Made by a program: the position numbers and the translations under genes. Under the pieces are notes generated by a model. It searched no databases and had not been told where the DNA came from. It worked only from the letters and a program-made list of their open reading frames with translations. Positions 22,251 through 34,659 of a stretch of 64,000 bases of DNA are shown here, in pieces; the first letter of the stretch is position 1, and the number at the start of each line of letters is the position of its first letter. The DNA is taken from assembly GCF_001540865.1 (NCBI RefSeq), contig NC_033629.1:6140033-6204032 (forward strand). The letters are read 5' to 3'. This DNA comes from Ananas comosus (taxonomy: Eukaryota > Streptophyta > Magnoliopsida > Poales > Bromeliaceae).

Positions 22251-23642
22251 CGGCTGTCTCTCCACTGGGCGTAAAGCTGGAGCTCGATCTGATGTAAAAG
22301 TGGGTGGAACTCCTGCCATCTGACGAGATGCCGAAGGGGAAGAAGCTGTCGACGGGGCAGGTGAAGCTCGTCGAGGGCAAGTGGCCCATTGATGTCCTAC
22401 CTGGCCGCAACGATAGCATCGGCCATCCCGCTGAGCACAAGTTTGCGGCTGGTGCTGACCTCCGCAAATCACACATCGTATCTGGCCCTGTCGCTATCGC
22501 TGCTGCCTAGCACCACCTGGTGACCTAATACTACCAGGTCTCCGTCCCGCAAAGGATCCACGACCCTGAAAACGAGATCGTGGATACCTCGGCGGTCTCC
22601 CTGAGCTGGAGGGTCCAGCCTCGGACTCCGTAGACCTCTTCCTATCACTACTTTGCTCCATTTCAGCCCTTTCTCGCAGCACTACCTCACCTCGCTCTGC
22701 GCGCATAGCCATCTCGACCGATGCCTCCAATGTCGAGAGATGCTGAATCTGCACCAACTTATAAAGCTCGGGGCTTAATCCCTTCTCAAACATATCTGCC
22801 CTGTGTCGGTCATTCCTCGCAACGAACGGCACGCATGTCAACAAGCGGCTAAATTCCTGAAAGTACTCCTGCACTGAGTGACTCCCTTGTCTCAGCTTCT
22901 TTAATTCATCCTCCATTCTTTCCTTCACACTACTAGGAAAGTACATGTCAAAGAGCATGCCCCGAAACTCCGTCCAAGTCACCGGTGGCGCATCCTTAGG
23001 CCTAGACCTCCGAGCCCTCGTCCACCAATCACGAGCGTCTCCCTCAAGGCAATGAACTGCTAAGTATATCTGATCTCTCTCGGGAATAAACAAATCCTCA
23101 AATAGTCGCTCCATCCCCTTTACCCAAGCCTCCACCGTTCCTGGTTCGGTGCTCGACTCACAGAAATGAGGTGGGTCGAACCTCCTATACTCCACCAACC
23201 TCATCCGAATTCGCTCCTGCTCTGCCTTGGAAACCTCTCGCATGACTGCGAATACATCAGGAGCAGTAGTAGGTGCTACAGTAACAGTCTCAGGCGGTGC
23301 AGTCTGCATAGTCGATGGAGTAGAAGTGGTCCTTATCGGGGAAGTGGGAACTGTTGGTATAGTAGTCTGACCAGTCGACTGGGGTGCGGGCTGCTCTGGG
23401 ACACGTGGGGCGGTACCCGTCTACTGAGCCCACATGTCGCATAACCTCTGAATATACTTTCCCTGCAGCCTCGTAGTCTCAGTCAAGCTTGCTACCTGCT
23501 CTCGCAACCCCTGGCTTTCACTGGGTCCCGCCTGATCGAGCGTCTCAGGCGGTGGTAGGTGGGTCGGTGTCGATGGTCGCTCACGGGAGCGTTCACCCGA
23601 TGCCGACAATGGAGGTCGTCCACGTCGAGGCATAGTGCTCAC
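22251..23642 (-). pseudogene. E1 gag (capsid and zinc knuckles)
   Basis: Starts MSTMPRRGRPP at 23642, about 300 bp from the primer site. The N-terminus is proline/serine-rich. The retrotransposon gag core follows (DQIYLAVHCLEGDARDWW, then FPSSVKERMEDELKKLRQG and SVQEYFQEFSRLL), then an RG-rich stretch and two zinc-knuckle-like CCHC motifs (CVICGGQHQPQTC, CYRCGQVGHQWATC). Stops at 23421-23423 (TAG after MWAQ) and 22494-22496 (TAG after RQQR) interrupt a frame that otherwise continues into protease. Confidence 0.9.
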
Positions 23643-23955
23643 CTATAAAACACAAGAAAATAGAAAAGGGTTGGTAAGCGACATAGTTACAAGGAACTCG
23701 ACCCAATCACGCAAAAGTCCAGAAGAAACTACCCTAGTTCCTGTCATATTATGTTGTCTGCAGCCAACATAATAATTCAGGAGAAAACGGTACATCTCTT
23801 CACTCACTCTTTAATTCCCGTTAAAAGAGTATACACTAATCCAATGACTTTTGCCAACATATCACGTCTCTCACGTCTTAAGTCCTAGAGTTCACCAAAG
23901 CCTATAGTTCCTAGGTCCACACGACCTATTCCAGTGCTCTGATACCACCCAAAGC
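23643..23955 (-). other. E1 leader with primer-binding site (23935-23947)
   Basis: On the - strand TGGTATCAGAGCA lies eight bases after the 5' LTR. It is complementary to the 3' end of plant initiator tRNA-Met and is the standard primer site of Ty3/gypsy and Ty1/copia elements. About 290 bp of untranslated leader precede the gag ATG. Confidence 0.88.
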
Positions 23956-26348
23956 TGTCACGCCCCGAGTTCGCAACGGAAGACTACGGGACGCTAACAG
24001 ACCCGCCGAACGGACAGAGTTTCCTCTGTCCGAACGAAGTGGCAAAAATATCAAATAGTTTTCGAGAGTTACAAGAAACCATCGGGCACAATACAAGTAT
24101 TAAAAGGAGTCATGAAAAGCCAAAAGACGAGTAGCATAGCACTATCCATAAGCTGAACCACCGAACAACAAGAAACTAGTAGTAAGATACATAAATTCAC
24201 ACCCAAATTCAAGTACAAGCAAATGGCCCCGGCCTGCGCCAGTCCAAAGAAAAGTACGATGGCTCACTATCTGGAAGTCTGCTACAGATAAGTATACTGG
24301 TAGGGTGGCTAACTAGGCGCAATCCCCTTACCTCGCTCAACTGATGGTGCACCTATCCCTGAAAAAGGAGACCACAAAAGGGCGTGAGAACTACTAATAG
24401 CAGTTCCCAGTGGGTACGGTCGGCGACGACAACGACCTTCCCACTAGGTCTAAAAGCAAAAGTAACTAAAAGAGCGGTAACTAGGAAAAGAAAACAGAGT
24501 AACACTGAATCGTAGTGCAAGGTAAGAACTCCACATATAGAGAAGTACACAGTAAACTAAATGCAGAGGACTAACAAGAATTCAAGTAGTATTATAGATA
24601 TTCACCGCATATAGTAAATATGAAAGCAATGTACTGATTACTAGTGAAATCATCGGATAGAATATCAATGTAGTTATACAATTATAACTCTACAAATCAA
24701 GTTATCTTTATTTGGCCATTAGAATAAGGAAATATAGTCCTGAAACCCAATCACCATGACCGACTCATAGGTCCGGTCAAGCCTGCGCCTGCCTAGTGCT
24801 CGGACACACTCCCGCAGGTGTGACGGCGACCCCTAGGCTACTGTCTCAACTATCACTGGCCAGCATTCGGAGCGGCACTCGAGGGGAGCGACCCCTACCG
24901 AGTATCATATCACAAACATATATCAACTCAAGATGGCATCTGCAGGCTATAATCTATAATCACAAGAAACTGCACCTACTATAATCAACTCAAAATGTCA
25001 AAAGAGCTAGTTACAACTATCTTAACTCAATATCAAATGCCCAAGAAGAATAGGTGATGCATAATGTGATCAACGCAAGAGAGTAATAACAATCAGGTAG
25101 TCTCTTTCAAATGCTATAACGAGTCACAATAGCTAGGCTTATATTCATACTCATGCTGTAAATCATGTCTGGATACTGAATTTCATATTCGCGCTTCAAT
25201 TTTCACACAATGAGGACCAATGGAAAGTAGACATATGTGCAAGTTTAGTTTCATGCGAGGATCGATAAAAAGTATTTAACTTGTGCCAAAATAGACATAA
25301 GAGGAAATTCGCCGTTTTCGGCAACTCGGAACCCACCTCAACTCGCTATGTCGACTCAGGTAAAAGAAATGCTACACGCGACCCTTCTCATGATTGTCTG
25401 AAAATACTACACACGACGAAACATTCCGAATTACGATCAACGAACTAAGATTTCCAATAGAGCTCAATTCACATAATTTGAACATCAATACCTTAAATTG
25501 CGCCTAAATGGAAATGTATAGCACCCTAATTCACGCTCTCGGACACCCTGCGAGCATCAATTGCAATTTAGAAAAGCGAATTATGCCAATTGAAACACTC
25601 GATCAGCTTCATTCTTCCCCTTCATGCATACTATTCGCTTTCTTTTCTTTTCTTTCCATCTGTTTCTCTCTTGAATTCTCTCTTTCTTTCCTTCTCATTC
25701 TTTCTTTCTTCTTCTTCTTTCTTCTCTTCTTTTTCTTTCTTTTTTTCCTTGCTGCCCCTACAGCAGCAGCAATTTGCTGCTGCTGTTGGGCAGCTTGCAG
25801 CAGCAGCTGCTGCTGCTGCTACAGTACTCGCAGCAGCAGCTACAGTACTCGCAGCTGCAGCCTGTTGCTGCTACTGCTGTAGTACTCGCAGCAGCAGCTT
25901 GCTGCTGCTGCTACAGTACCCGCAGCAGCGGCAAGGCAGCAAAGCTGCAGCAGCAGCAGGGGAAGAAGAGAGGGGAAGGAAAGGAAGAAGAAAAGAAGAA
26001 GAGAAAAAGAAAGGAAAAAGGGAGGAAGGAAGAAAGGAAAGGGAGAAAGAAAAAAAATACCTTCAATCTTTTCTTCTTCTTCTTCTTCTACTACTTCTCT
26101 CTATCTCTCTCTCTCTCTCTCTCATTTTCTTTCTCTTCTTCTCCAGGCTGAGGATGGATTTAGTGGAATTCCAGTAAGTTGCCCATTTGCATCTTAGTCC
26201 AAAATTTTTGCTATTTGCAATATGGCCCTCATAATGAAATGTTGGCCCAAATCATCCGTTTTCGCGTCAATTTCGCGCCAAAACGGTTTCACCTCATTTC
26301 CACCCTCCTTCTCACACCTACACAGGTGACAAAAGTCCGTATCTTACA
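23956..26348 (-). repeat. 5' LTR of E1
   Basis: 2393 bp with TG...CA ends, collinear with 11077-13377. It is followed on the right by TSD GGTTT (26349-26353) and the continuation of LTR C1. It contains a longer CAG/CTG core than the partner LTR. Confidence 0.92.
25630..26145. repeat. Pyrimidine / CAG-CTG / purine fold-back tract in the right E1 LTR
   Basis: Same layout as the left copy, but the CAG/CTG part (about 25760-25962) is longer, with extra ACAGTACTCGCAGCAG-type units. The two LTRs started identical, so the difference must be post-insertion change or assembly error. Confidence 0.75.
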
Positions 26349-26926
26349 GGTTTCTTGTAAGATTGAGGTTAGGGCGTGGTTTTATGCTCTAGATTTTTGG
26401 TTTTGATTTTCTTACAAGTGTAGAAACCTAGTAGAGGCCATGAATTCATGAAAAATCATGTTTTCTCCATGAGCTCTCATTGTGGATTTCTAGGGTTCAC
26501 TTTGTATGCCCTAGAAATGGTTCAAATAACTTAGAAATGGTTCTAGATAAGTTTCTAGAAGATGAATAGGCTCTCTTTTGCTTATTTTAGAGATCAAACT
26601 AAGGTATTGGACAAAATGACATTGTTAGGGCACCAAAATTGGGACTTTTGCCCTAAAGTGATTTAAAGGCAAATTGACCTTATAGAAACCAAATTGGGGG
26701 TATTTCTAACTCTTTTATGGACTCGGCTCGCCGATCTGATGAGTCTACGCAAAGTTATGAGCAAAAAGCCTAATTCGGCTTCATTTTGCCGCAGGCGAGA
26801 GAATAGGAGCCCAAAAATTTCGAGATTTGAACCGTTGCACCCTTACAACCATGGGTGGTGTTTTTCGAAATCGATGAATTTTCTTTTATGTCTAAAGTGT
26901 TATTTCTGGAGTATGGGTTATATATG
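26349..26926 (+). repeat. C1 solo LTR, segment 2
   Basis: Resumes C1 after E1; GGTTT is duplicated at the edge. It aligns with the inverse of about 15200-15700 in C2, for example the GGGGGTATTTCTAA and GCCGCAGGCGA landmarks. It ends at TSD ATATG (26922-26926), where element B2 begins. No gene. Confidence 0.85.
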
Positions 26927-28074
26927 TGTCACGCCCCGGGGTCCCTTTCAGTTTAAAAGATAGCGGAAAAGCGTCTGAAAAGTTTTTTTTTTTTTTTTGA
27001 AAACTTGACCCCAGAGTATGCCAGATCCGCCACAAATACAGGAGATCCACTGTTCACACGGACAGAGTCTCCCCTGTATTTGCACGGCGTCGCACAAGTA
27101 CAAGAGTACAACCAGGATACAACCACCACTAGATGAATATAAAGATAACTATACATTCATACGTTCACCATTCACATCACAGTTTTACATTCAATGTTTA
27201 AACAGAAATCCATGAAAAATCCTTTTGAAAACTGTTTCCTACACGGAAACCTTTATTCGTTAAAAACGCTACCACGAGGGGTAGAAAACCTTTTATTTTA
27301 CAAAATCCAGAAATCCACATTTTCAAATGTAAATAAACACTGAACCACATAAACCAACTAAACTATACATCGACCGAAATAAGAAGGGTAAGAAACTAAA
27401 CCGAACAACCTGGGTCGGAAGCTCTATCGACCACTACGAACGTACCTCACGTCTCGTCCCAATACACATCGCCTGCGATACCTGAAAAATAGTGGGGGAG
27501 GTGAGAACATGTAAACATGTCTCCCCTCCCAGTGGGTACCGCAAGCCGAAGAAGGCGAGGAGTACTCACCGGATCAGGAAGAGCTAAACAACAGTACGAG
27601 TCAGTAGAAAATACAGTAGCAATAATAATGAATGAAAGAGACATATATATGAAAGAAAGTACAACTACCGCTACTGTAATGAACAACTGAATGTATACAT
27701 GTAACAAGACTATAGTAGCAAGACAATGTAACGAAAGAACTGAAGATATACAAGTGACCACTGCTACTATAGTTATATGCGTCAACCGGACAAGTAGTCC
27801 AAAAGTACCCAATCTATACCGCCGTGTCGGTCTAAGGACCTCAGGCAAAAGCCACTACCTGCTCGCACCTGGCATGTAACCCTAGCACAAAGAGAACACC
27901 GCTGGGCTCACGGGTCGGATGTACGACCACTTTTCCGGAAAAGAACACCCTCCTGCGGGGGATCAACCCGCTGGTGTACGTGAAATGCACTCGAGCTGTG
28001 GCGATCAATGCGGATATGATCAATAGCCAACCGTCGGCGACCAGCCGACAATCACTGCCCCTCTGGGCATACCG

Positions 28075-28600
28075 ACCGTGTAGGTCATCAAGCAATAACG
28101 TGAACCGACCGAGATAGGTCAATGTACGGAAAGTAACGAACGACCAAACAGATCACAGATGCAAACAGGAGAACCGACCAACCAGGTCACAAGTATAGTA
28201 AACATGAATGCCATCTACTCTACCCCTATACAGGATACTACACATAGAACAACCAGGCAGAGTAAATAAAGATAGTATGTAAATACTGCTCGATGTCAAC
28301 TAAATGTACGAACGCAAGAACCGACCGATAGGTCACAAGAGTGTATCGATATAGTCCAGAGCTACCGTCAGCACCAGCCGACAATCCTACCCCTCAGGGT
28401 TCACCGACCTCATAGGTCATCAAACGACGGAGTCAATGAATCGATCGATAAGGTCACAGTGCTAAGCCGAAACCGACTAACCAGGTTACAAATGTGAAGT
28501 ACGAGAACCGACCAATCAGGTCACCGAAACAAAGTGCGAGAACCGACCAATCAGGTCACCGAACGAAGTACAAGAACCGACCAATCAGGTCGCTGAAATC
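28075..28600 (-). repeat. Amplified GACC-N5-GGTC dyad array in LTR B2
   Basis: About ten or more copies of ACCGACCAATCAGGTCA-like units. The last three or four (28498-28600) form a tandem minisatellite of about 35 bp. Each unit contains the inverted half-sites GACC and GGTC separated by about five bases. The corresponding stretch of the right LTR is 41000-41515. Confidence 0.65.
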
Positions 28601-29799
28601 ACGTATGGATAAACTACTCTACTCCTACACATGATACCAAGCATAGAAACATATGAGTGGAGTACAGCAGCAACAATAGGGATGCAAGCTCAATATATGA
28701 TGCGATAATAACAACAGAAGAACAGGGATAGAAGAAATGTCACCGAGCGTGCACCACTGTACCGACTTCGGATCGAAGTACCCACCTGTACAAATGCTGC
28801 GCCTGTCTCCTGACTGCAAAAGAACGTCAACCGGACCTAAGGAAGGTCCACCGAATTAGAGTCTAACCCACAATTAGTGAATACGGAGTACAAAATCCCA
28901 CAACTAAACCCACGAATATCGGTTTCCCAAAACCGATCGCCGTAATACGTCGGAAATCCCGTAATCGCATGGGGACTCTGTCGGGACCCACAAACTGTCC
29001 CGGAATATACCGACTCGAGCTACGAGTCACCTGCTGCCACTAAACATAAATAATCGTGCATCATGGCAGCGAACACAACTCCTCACGTCGAAACAATTAT
29101 CGTCGAATAATCATTTCGATTTGAGTTCCCGGAAGTGTCTAATTCGACACCGGAACCTACTGTCGCTCACCCGTCATTTTTGAACTCTCGAAATAACGCG
29201 AGTGACCAGCCAACAAGGCTCAGCGACTACACAACTGATCCCGAGGCACCGTCGGATAAAAATCGAACTAAGATCGCGTTCCGTCGACGGATTTCGCCGC
29301 GAAACGCCCCGAAAATGGCTTTTCGATCTCCGCAGTGGCTTGGGGCCTTGGACGATCAGTCCAGAGGTTACCCTCAGCATTTACACGCTGTCCACAGCGA
29401 CCGAGTCGAAGTTATTTGCAAGAAAGCACATCAAGAACCCTAAAATCTATCATTTTATGCGATTTCCGACAGTTTTATGGCCCGATCTTGCGATACGAGG
29501 TTCGCTAGGTCAACCGTCGCACCCGCTGATAGGTTTCAGCGTGCCGGAGACCGTGCTCACCATTCGGAGCACATTCGGCGACTGCGGTGCGCGCACGAGC
29601 GACGCGAAGGTCAGCGAAGCAGCGCGCACCGCAGGAAGATCGCGGTTGCCCGAGCAACCAAGGCATCGCAGGGCTCGACGGAAGTGAGCACGATGTTCAG
29701 CACGACCTAAGGATCATCGTGCTCTCTTCCCGAGGTCAAAAAGACCATTCGGATTGCCGAAATAGTTACCGAAAAGTGGGAAAGCAGTGCTGGAATGCA

Positions 29800-30560
29800 T
29801 AAGTGGACACTCACAGTGAGGGGGGAACTAGGGTTGGCCGCCGACGGTATTCCGGCAGGCGGTCCGGCCGGGGAGGGGTGCACCAGGTGGCGGGGCTCCG
29901 GCCTTCCAACGTCAGGCGGCGCAGCGGGGGCCGAGGCGGCGCGGCGTACCGAGGCCGCAACCCCTGCGGTAGTTGCTTTCCACAGTTGCGCGCAGCGACG
30001 CTGCGGCCGCGCTGGTCGGGGCCGTCGAGCGAACGATGCCGGGGGCGAGCGGTGGCCGACTTGCGTCGCGGGTGGCGGCGAATGCCCGGGATGAAGGCGC
30101 CCGCTTCGGCCCGTACAGCACAAAGCTGCGGCAGGGGCTCCGCGGCGGCCGCGGCGCTCGGGTGCCGGGTCGGGCGCGGTGGTCGCTCGACGTCAGCGAG
30201 ACCTCCGCGGCCTCGGAACGGCCATTAGGGCTCAACACCGCAGCCACCCAGTTTCGGCCTGGGTGTGCCCTGGGGCCGCAGCGCGCTACGCGCTCCGCGG
30301 CCATACTCGTATGGGGGGGTCGGCGTGACGGCCGGCGTGGTCTGTGTTGGCCAACTCACCCGAGCCTGGCCGTGTCAGATGGTGCCTTGAAACTTAACCT
30401 CGGCGCAAGGTGCGATGGAAGAGGGAGGAAGGTTGAAAGCTGGGGAACCTTTTCCGGACGGCTAGGCGCTGCCGGCCGCCGGGCGTCAAGACGGCGGGCA
30501 GGGCCTCCTAGCGGCTGTGCACCAGGGAAAGGGCTAGGTTGTGTCGATTAGGGTCAGGTT
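29800..30560 (-). other. GC-rich segment of LTR B2 (left copy)
   Basis: Counterpart of 8150-8930 in B1, reading as a GC-rich leader on the - strand. Several overlapping frames exist on both strands; none shows a domain, so no coding call is made. Confidence 0.55.
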
Positions 30561-31283
30561 CCATGTGCACCCTAATCCTAAATATATATACACATGTCAT
30601 TTTGCACTTACGCCGCCCGAACCTAATATTCCGACCGATTCCACTGTCGCACTAGTAAAAATACGCGAGCGCTAGAGTCCTCAATATAGAAATCTCGCAA
30701 TTCGATCCATAAAATGTCGGTTTCTCGCGATAAATTCAAATTGCATTTTGACACCCTTTGCTTCTTCACATTCCCAGCCAATTTCCTCCATCGATTACGA
30801 TCGATGCGCCAGCCGTCGGTCACGACTAGTGTATCGAATCTAGATCTTCTTCCAATCCAATTGTTCTGAGTCCGCGGGACGAAACCCACTCCTCATCGAT
30901 CCAAACTAAAAACTCACATATATTTCTAATATGTAAACCCGATCAACACCCTTTTCTCGACAACCGTTTGCATCAGAACTTCAAATCTGTCCAGTGCACT
31001 TGGTCCAAAACAGCCGAACGTCGAAACGAGCTACTGACCTGATATGAACGGAGCCGATACGCGCCAGACAGGCCAACTCTACTCCGTTGGCTTCCGTCCG
31101 TGAAAACCGAGTTACTATCACTTAAGTGAAAAATAAAGTCGCGTATCTTCTCCATTTTACTCAATTTCCGACTGAAACTGACGATGCTATGTAATCAATT
31201 ATCACCACTAAACATCATCAACAAAGGTAGTAGCACCCTGTCAAAAATCTCAGCCTTACAATATACTTTACATGTTAATTGTG

Positions 31284-31366
31284 TGTATATATAATAATAA
31301 TATATATATATAATATATATATATATATATAATATATATACATATAATATATATATATATATATAA
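31284..31366. repeat. (TA)n microsatellite
   Basis: Nearly pure TA/ATA repeat about 25 bp beyond the LTR terminus. Confidence 0.9.
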
Positions 31367-34300
31367 TAGAATAGTGCAACATACTATTAAAGTAAACACT
31401 CTTTTGCTATCAAATTTTTAACCCTGTGATAAAAATTGTAGGTCAGCGATGATTTAGCTGTTAGAGTTGAGTTTTCCCATTGTTTAAACTATAATCAATG
31501 TTGAAATAATGAAAAGATTGAATCAAACACGGCTAAAAACTATAGCATAGATGTAAATACTGTAGTATTTACTTTTATCATAATATATATCATATATGTA
31601 TCATATGTACATATTATCATAATATTACACATATGTAGCATATTGTACATCATGTTAATATAATATAGATATATATATTACAGCGCATAATAATAAGTTT
31701 TTATTTAAATATACTTATTATCTATATGGAACCCTGAACCATTATCCGACCATGATTCGCATCCATTTCTGTAGCAAACAAGTAATAAAAGCATTTAGGC
31801 ATCCGACATATAATCCTATAAATAAAAAATATGGATGCATATACGATTTTCGTTAATACCATCCATATCCGACTCCGTTCACCCCTATTTATGTGCTAAA
31901 TATTATAATGCCTAAATGACACTTTGTCCTCAACTACGGAGCACATAAACTGATCCTAATTGTCTATATTTCCTAGCCCCAAATTATAAATTACTAAAAT
32001 CAAATCCCACAATCCAAATTAATTAACATTAACATGTCTATATATAAAGTGTGTAAGATTTAATCTCACTTTTCTCTCATCAATTTGGACATCACGTAAC
32101 ACTTTCATACAACTAAGTCCACAATTTAGTTAATAAAATTTGTTTGAGACGATTACAATAATTTAACAAAATTTACAGCAAATTAAAATTAAGGACCAAA
32201 ACATCATGCTTAATTTATGATGACTAAGATGTAAATTTACCAATACATTAATTACACCTACATACCGATACATGACAAATTCGATGACAAATATATTCTA
32301 CATAAAAAATAACACCTTATTTCTTTTTTTCCCGCGTTGGTTAGTGTTGAAATTTTTTAACCGAAAACTCATAAGTAATACAATCAGACCAAACTAAACA
32401 AAAACAAAATTGGTGGTTGGAATTTAACTGGTTTCATGATTATCCACGCCATCAACCCCTAAACCACTATACTATAGCTCTACGACATACGACGCATGTA
32501 AACCAAGAAAATTTCTTGAGATAACAAGAAGAAAGGCTAAACTTAACAGCAGCTCAAATTAAAAAGGGGTTAAATCTTCAATCGACAATTCTAAGTAAAA
32601 ACAATTGCTGGCCGCCTCTCCTGATCTCTTAATTAGATTGAAAGAAAAAGAGTGATATTTGGATTAATAATGGGAAACCTCCCTCTTAGGACCGATCAAA
32701 ATGGAGATACAATTCACAAAAATTGATGAAATGTTGATAAGAAACCAAAGAAGAGCAACTCTCCATCGATCTAAAAAGAAAAAGACATTGAACGTGCCGT
32801 CCTCTCACGCTTCTTTTTTGTTCTCATCGATCCTGATCACATGTTGCAGAATGAATCGTGGTACGCATACAAGACCAAGAACATTGTAACTGTGGCCCCC
32901 CCCCGGAAATTCCCGATAATCGGAGCCAGTCATCATCTTTCTGCACTTGCCATGGGCAATCATTTTGTCAGCAATTTGTGGTGTTAACTAGATTCCCCGT
33001 CACCTCTTATAGGAAAAGAAGCAATCACAGAAATAATCAATCCGAAGTGATTTTGGTCTCAATAAAGAAAGGATATATATAACTACTATATATCCATTCC
33101 CCTATTTAGCCATAACTAATGAGAACTTGTTAAATATATTCAATAAAAATTTGAGCCGCACCTATGCACTATAATCAACCTAAAATATACATCAAAAAAT
33201 AATTTATATTAATATAATAATATTAAACAGTTTAATATTATTTTTAGTTTATAATATTAATATCAAATATTTTAATTAACTTTTAATATAATTGTCAGTG
33301 ATAAGAGAAGTAATATAACCAGATAGAACAAAATTTATCATCTTTCTCTTCTTAGAATTTGCCATCTTTTAAGCATTGAGTATAGTTACACATGGACTGC
33401 ATACTTAAAATTCTTAATTGATTTCAAAATCTAATTTATTAAATATACAATAACATATAATCCTTGTAGATATATTATTTTTAATTTTATAATTGAAAAT
33501 TTGTCATCTAATAATAAGTTGCAAATAATAAATGGTATTTCGATTTCAATTCAGATGAAAACAACAGAAAAACAATGAGTCTCCTATTTCCCATTCAACT
33601 TATTCCATACTTTCCGATTTTCATTTCGATCCCACTTTGAGCCAGGTCAATGTAATAATTGTCTATTCTTCAATCAATTTAATAAGGTAAAACACATCCT
33701 CTCTTTTCAGCAATTTGAAATAATACCTTAAGTTAAAAATTAAGTTAATAACCATATGTTATAAAAGAACTACGAAACAATACATTTTGGTTAATTTAAT
33801 ATAGTTTCGGAGCAATTTAAGCTCCTAAAATAGCGAGCAGTAAAAAATATTAAATAAAAAGTTATTTTTTATAAGTAGGCTACTGAAATTTACCTTTAGT
33901 AAATATTTCTTTTGCTATCTAAAATTTTAATAATTATGTATCTTAATTTGGAAATCTATCGCCATAAAGTGACCGTGCACACAATATTATTGACAAGATT
34001 AGAGAGCAATATAATCATCTCTGCAACTCAGACACAATTCAGTAAAGCAATACTTCCATATGAAGATAGAGCATACATGATAATTAAAGTATCTTCAGTA
34101 AATTAAGATGAATGTCCGAACTAACATAAACTATCGAGAAGAAAACAGTTAAAAATACAAAAGGGGATTGGACTAAAGGCTTCCATCGTGTAGCCCAGAA
34201 ATGCTAAACTACAATTGAAAATTAACCAATAATAAAAATTAAATACACTAATTAAATTGGAGAACAGTATGCATGTTTTTGGAGTTCCCGTTCGATGAGG

Positions 34301-34659
34301 GAAGGACTCGTGTAGCCCCTTCAAGCCAAGTAATATCCCGATCGACCATCAACCAAAACATACAACGCTAAGCTATAATATACCATACAGCCCCTTCTTT
34401 TATTGGTTATCTACAATTTCACTCCGTAAATATATGCATCAGCATGACCGAACAATTTTCGTACCAGCATAATAATTATTTTTTAATTTTTATAAACTAA
34501 AAAAAAAAATTATATAATTGCTGAGCAAACAAGGAATGATATTATCTAATCCATAGGAGTGATGATATATTATAATTAACAATTCTTTTCGGATTAAAAT
34601 TAAATCTTGCAACCATTACAAAAATAAGAACAAAAAAACAAGCAGAATTAAAAAAAGCG

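Larger units (their letters stand above)
11077..26348 (-). mobile_element. Ty3/gypsy element E1 with both LTRs, interrupted by two solo LTRs
   Basis: A full-length - strand element. LTRs lie at 11077-13377 and 23956-26348, the polypurine tract at 13378-13390, the tRNA-Met primer site at 23935-23947, and gag-pol between them. TSD GGTTT lies at 11072-11076 and 26349-26353. The order gag, PR, RT, RNase H, IN is the Ty3/gypsy order. After removing C2, A3 and the duplicated 184 bp, the internal region is about 5.2 kb, a normal autonomous length. The two LTRs are nearly identical except for one roughly 50 bp deletion in the left one (near 12011) and different CAG-repeat lengths, which suggests a fairly recent insertion. 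Confidence 0.93.
26927..31260 (-). repeat. Left (3') LTR of B2
   Basis: 4334 bp, start TGTAAGGCTGAGATT (31260) and end CGGGGCGTGACA (26927). Clean sequence, collinear with B1 and with 39778-44194. It contains the GACC/GGTC dyad array, the GC-rich segment (29800-30560) and telo-box-like AACCCTAAT. It is followed at 31261 by ATATAC.. instead of the expected polypurine tract. Confidence 0.88.

Noticed and set aside
28501..28600. Satellite DNA array
   Set aside because: Only three or four units of about 35 bp inside an LTR that also occurs elsewhere in the window; an LTR minisatellite rather than a satellite.
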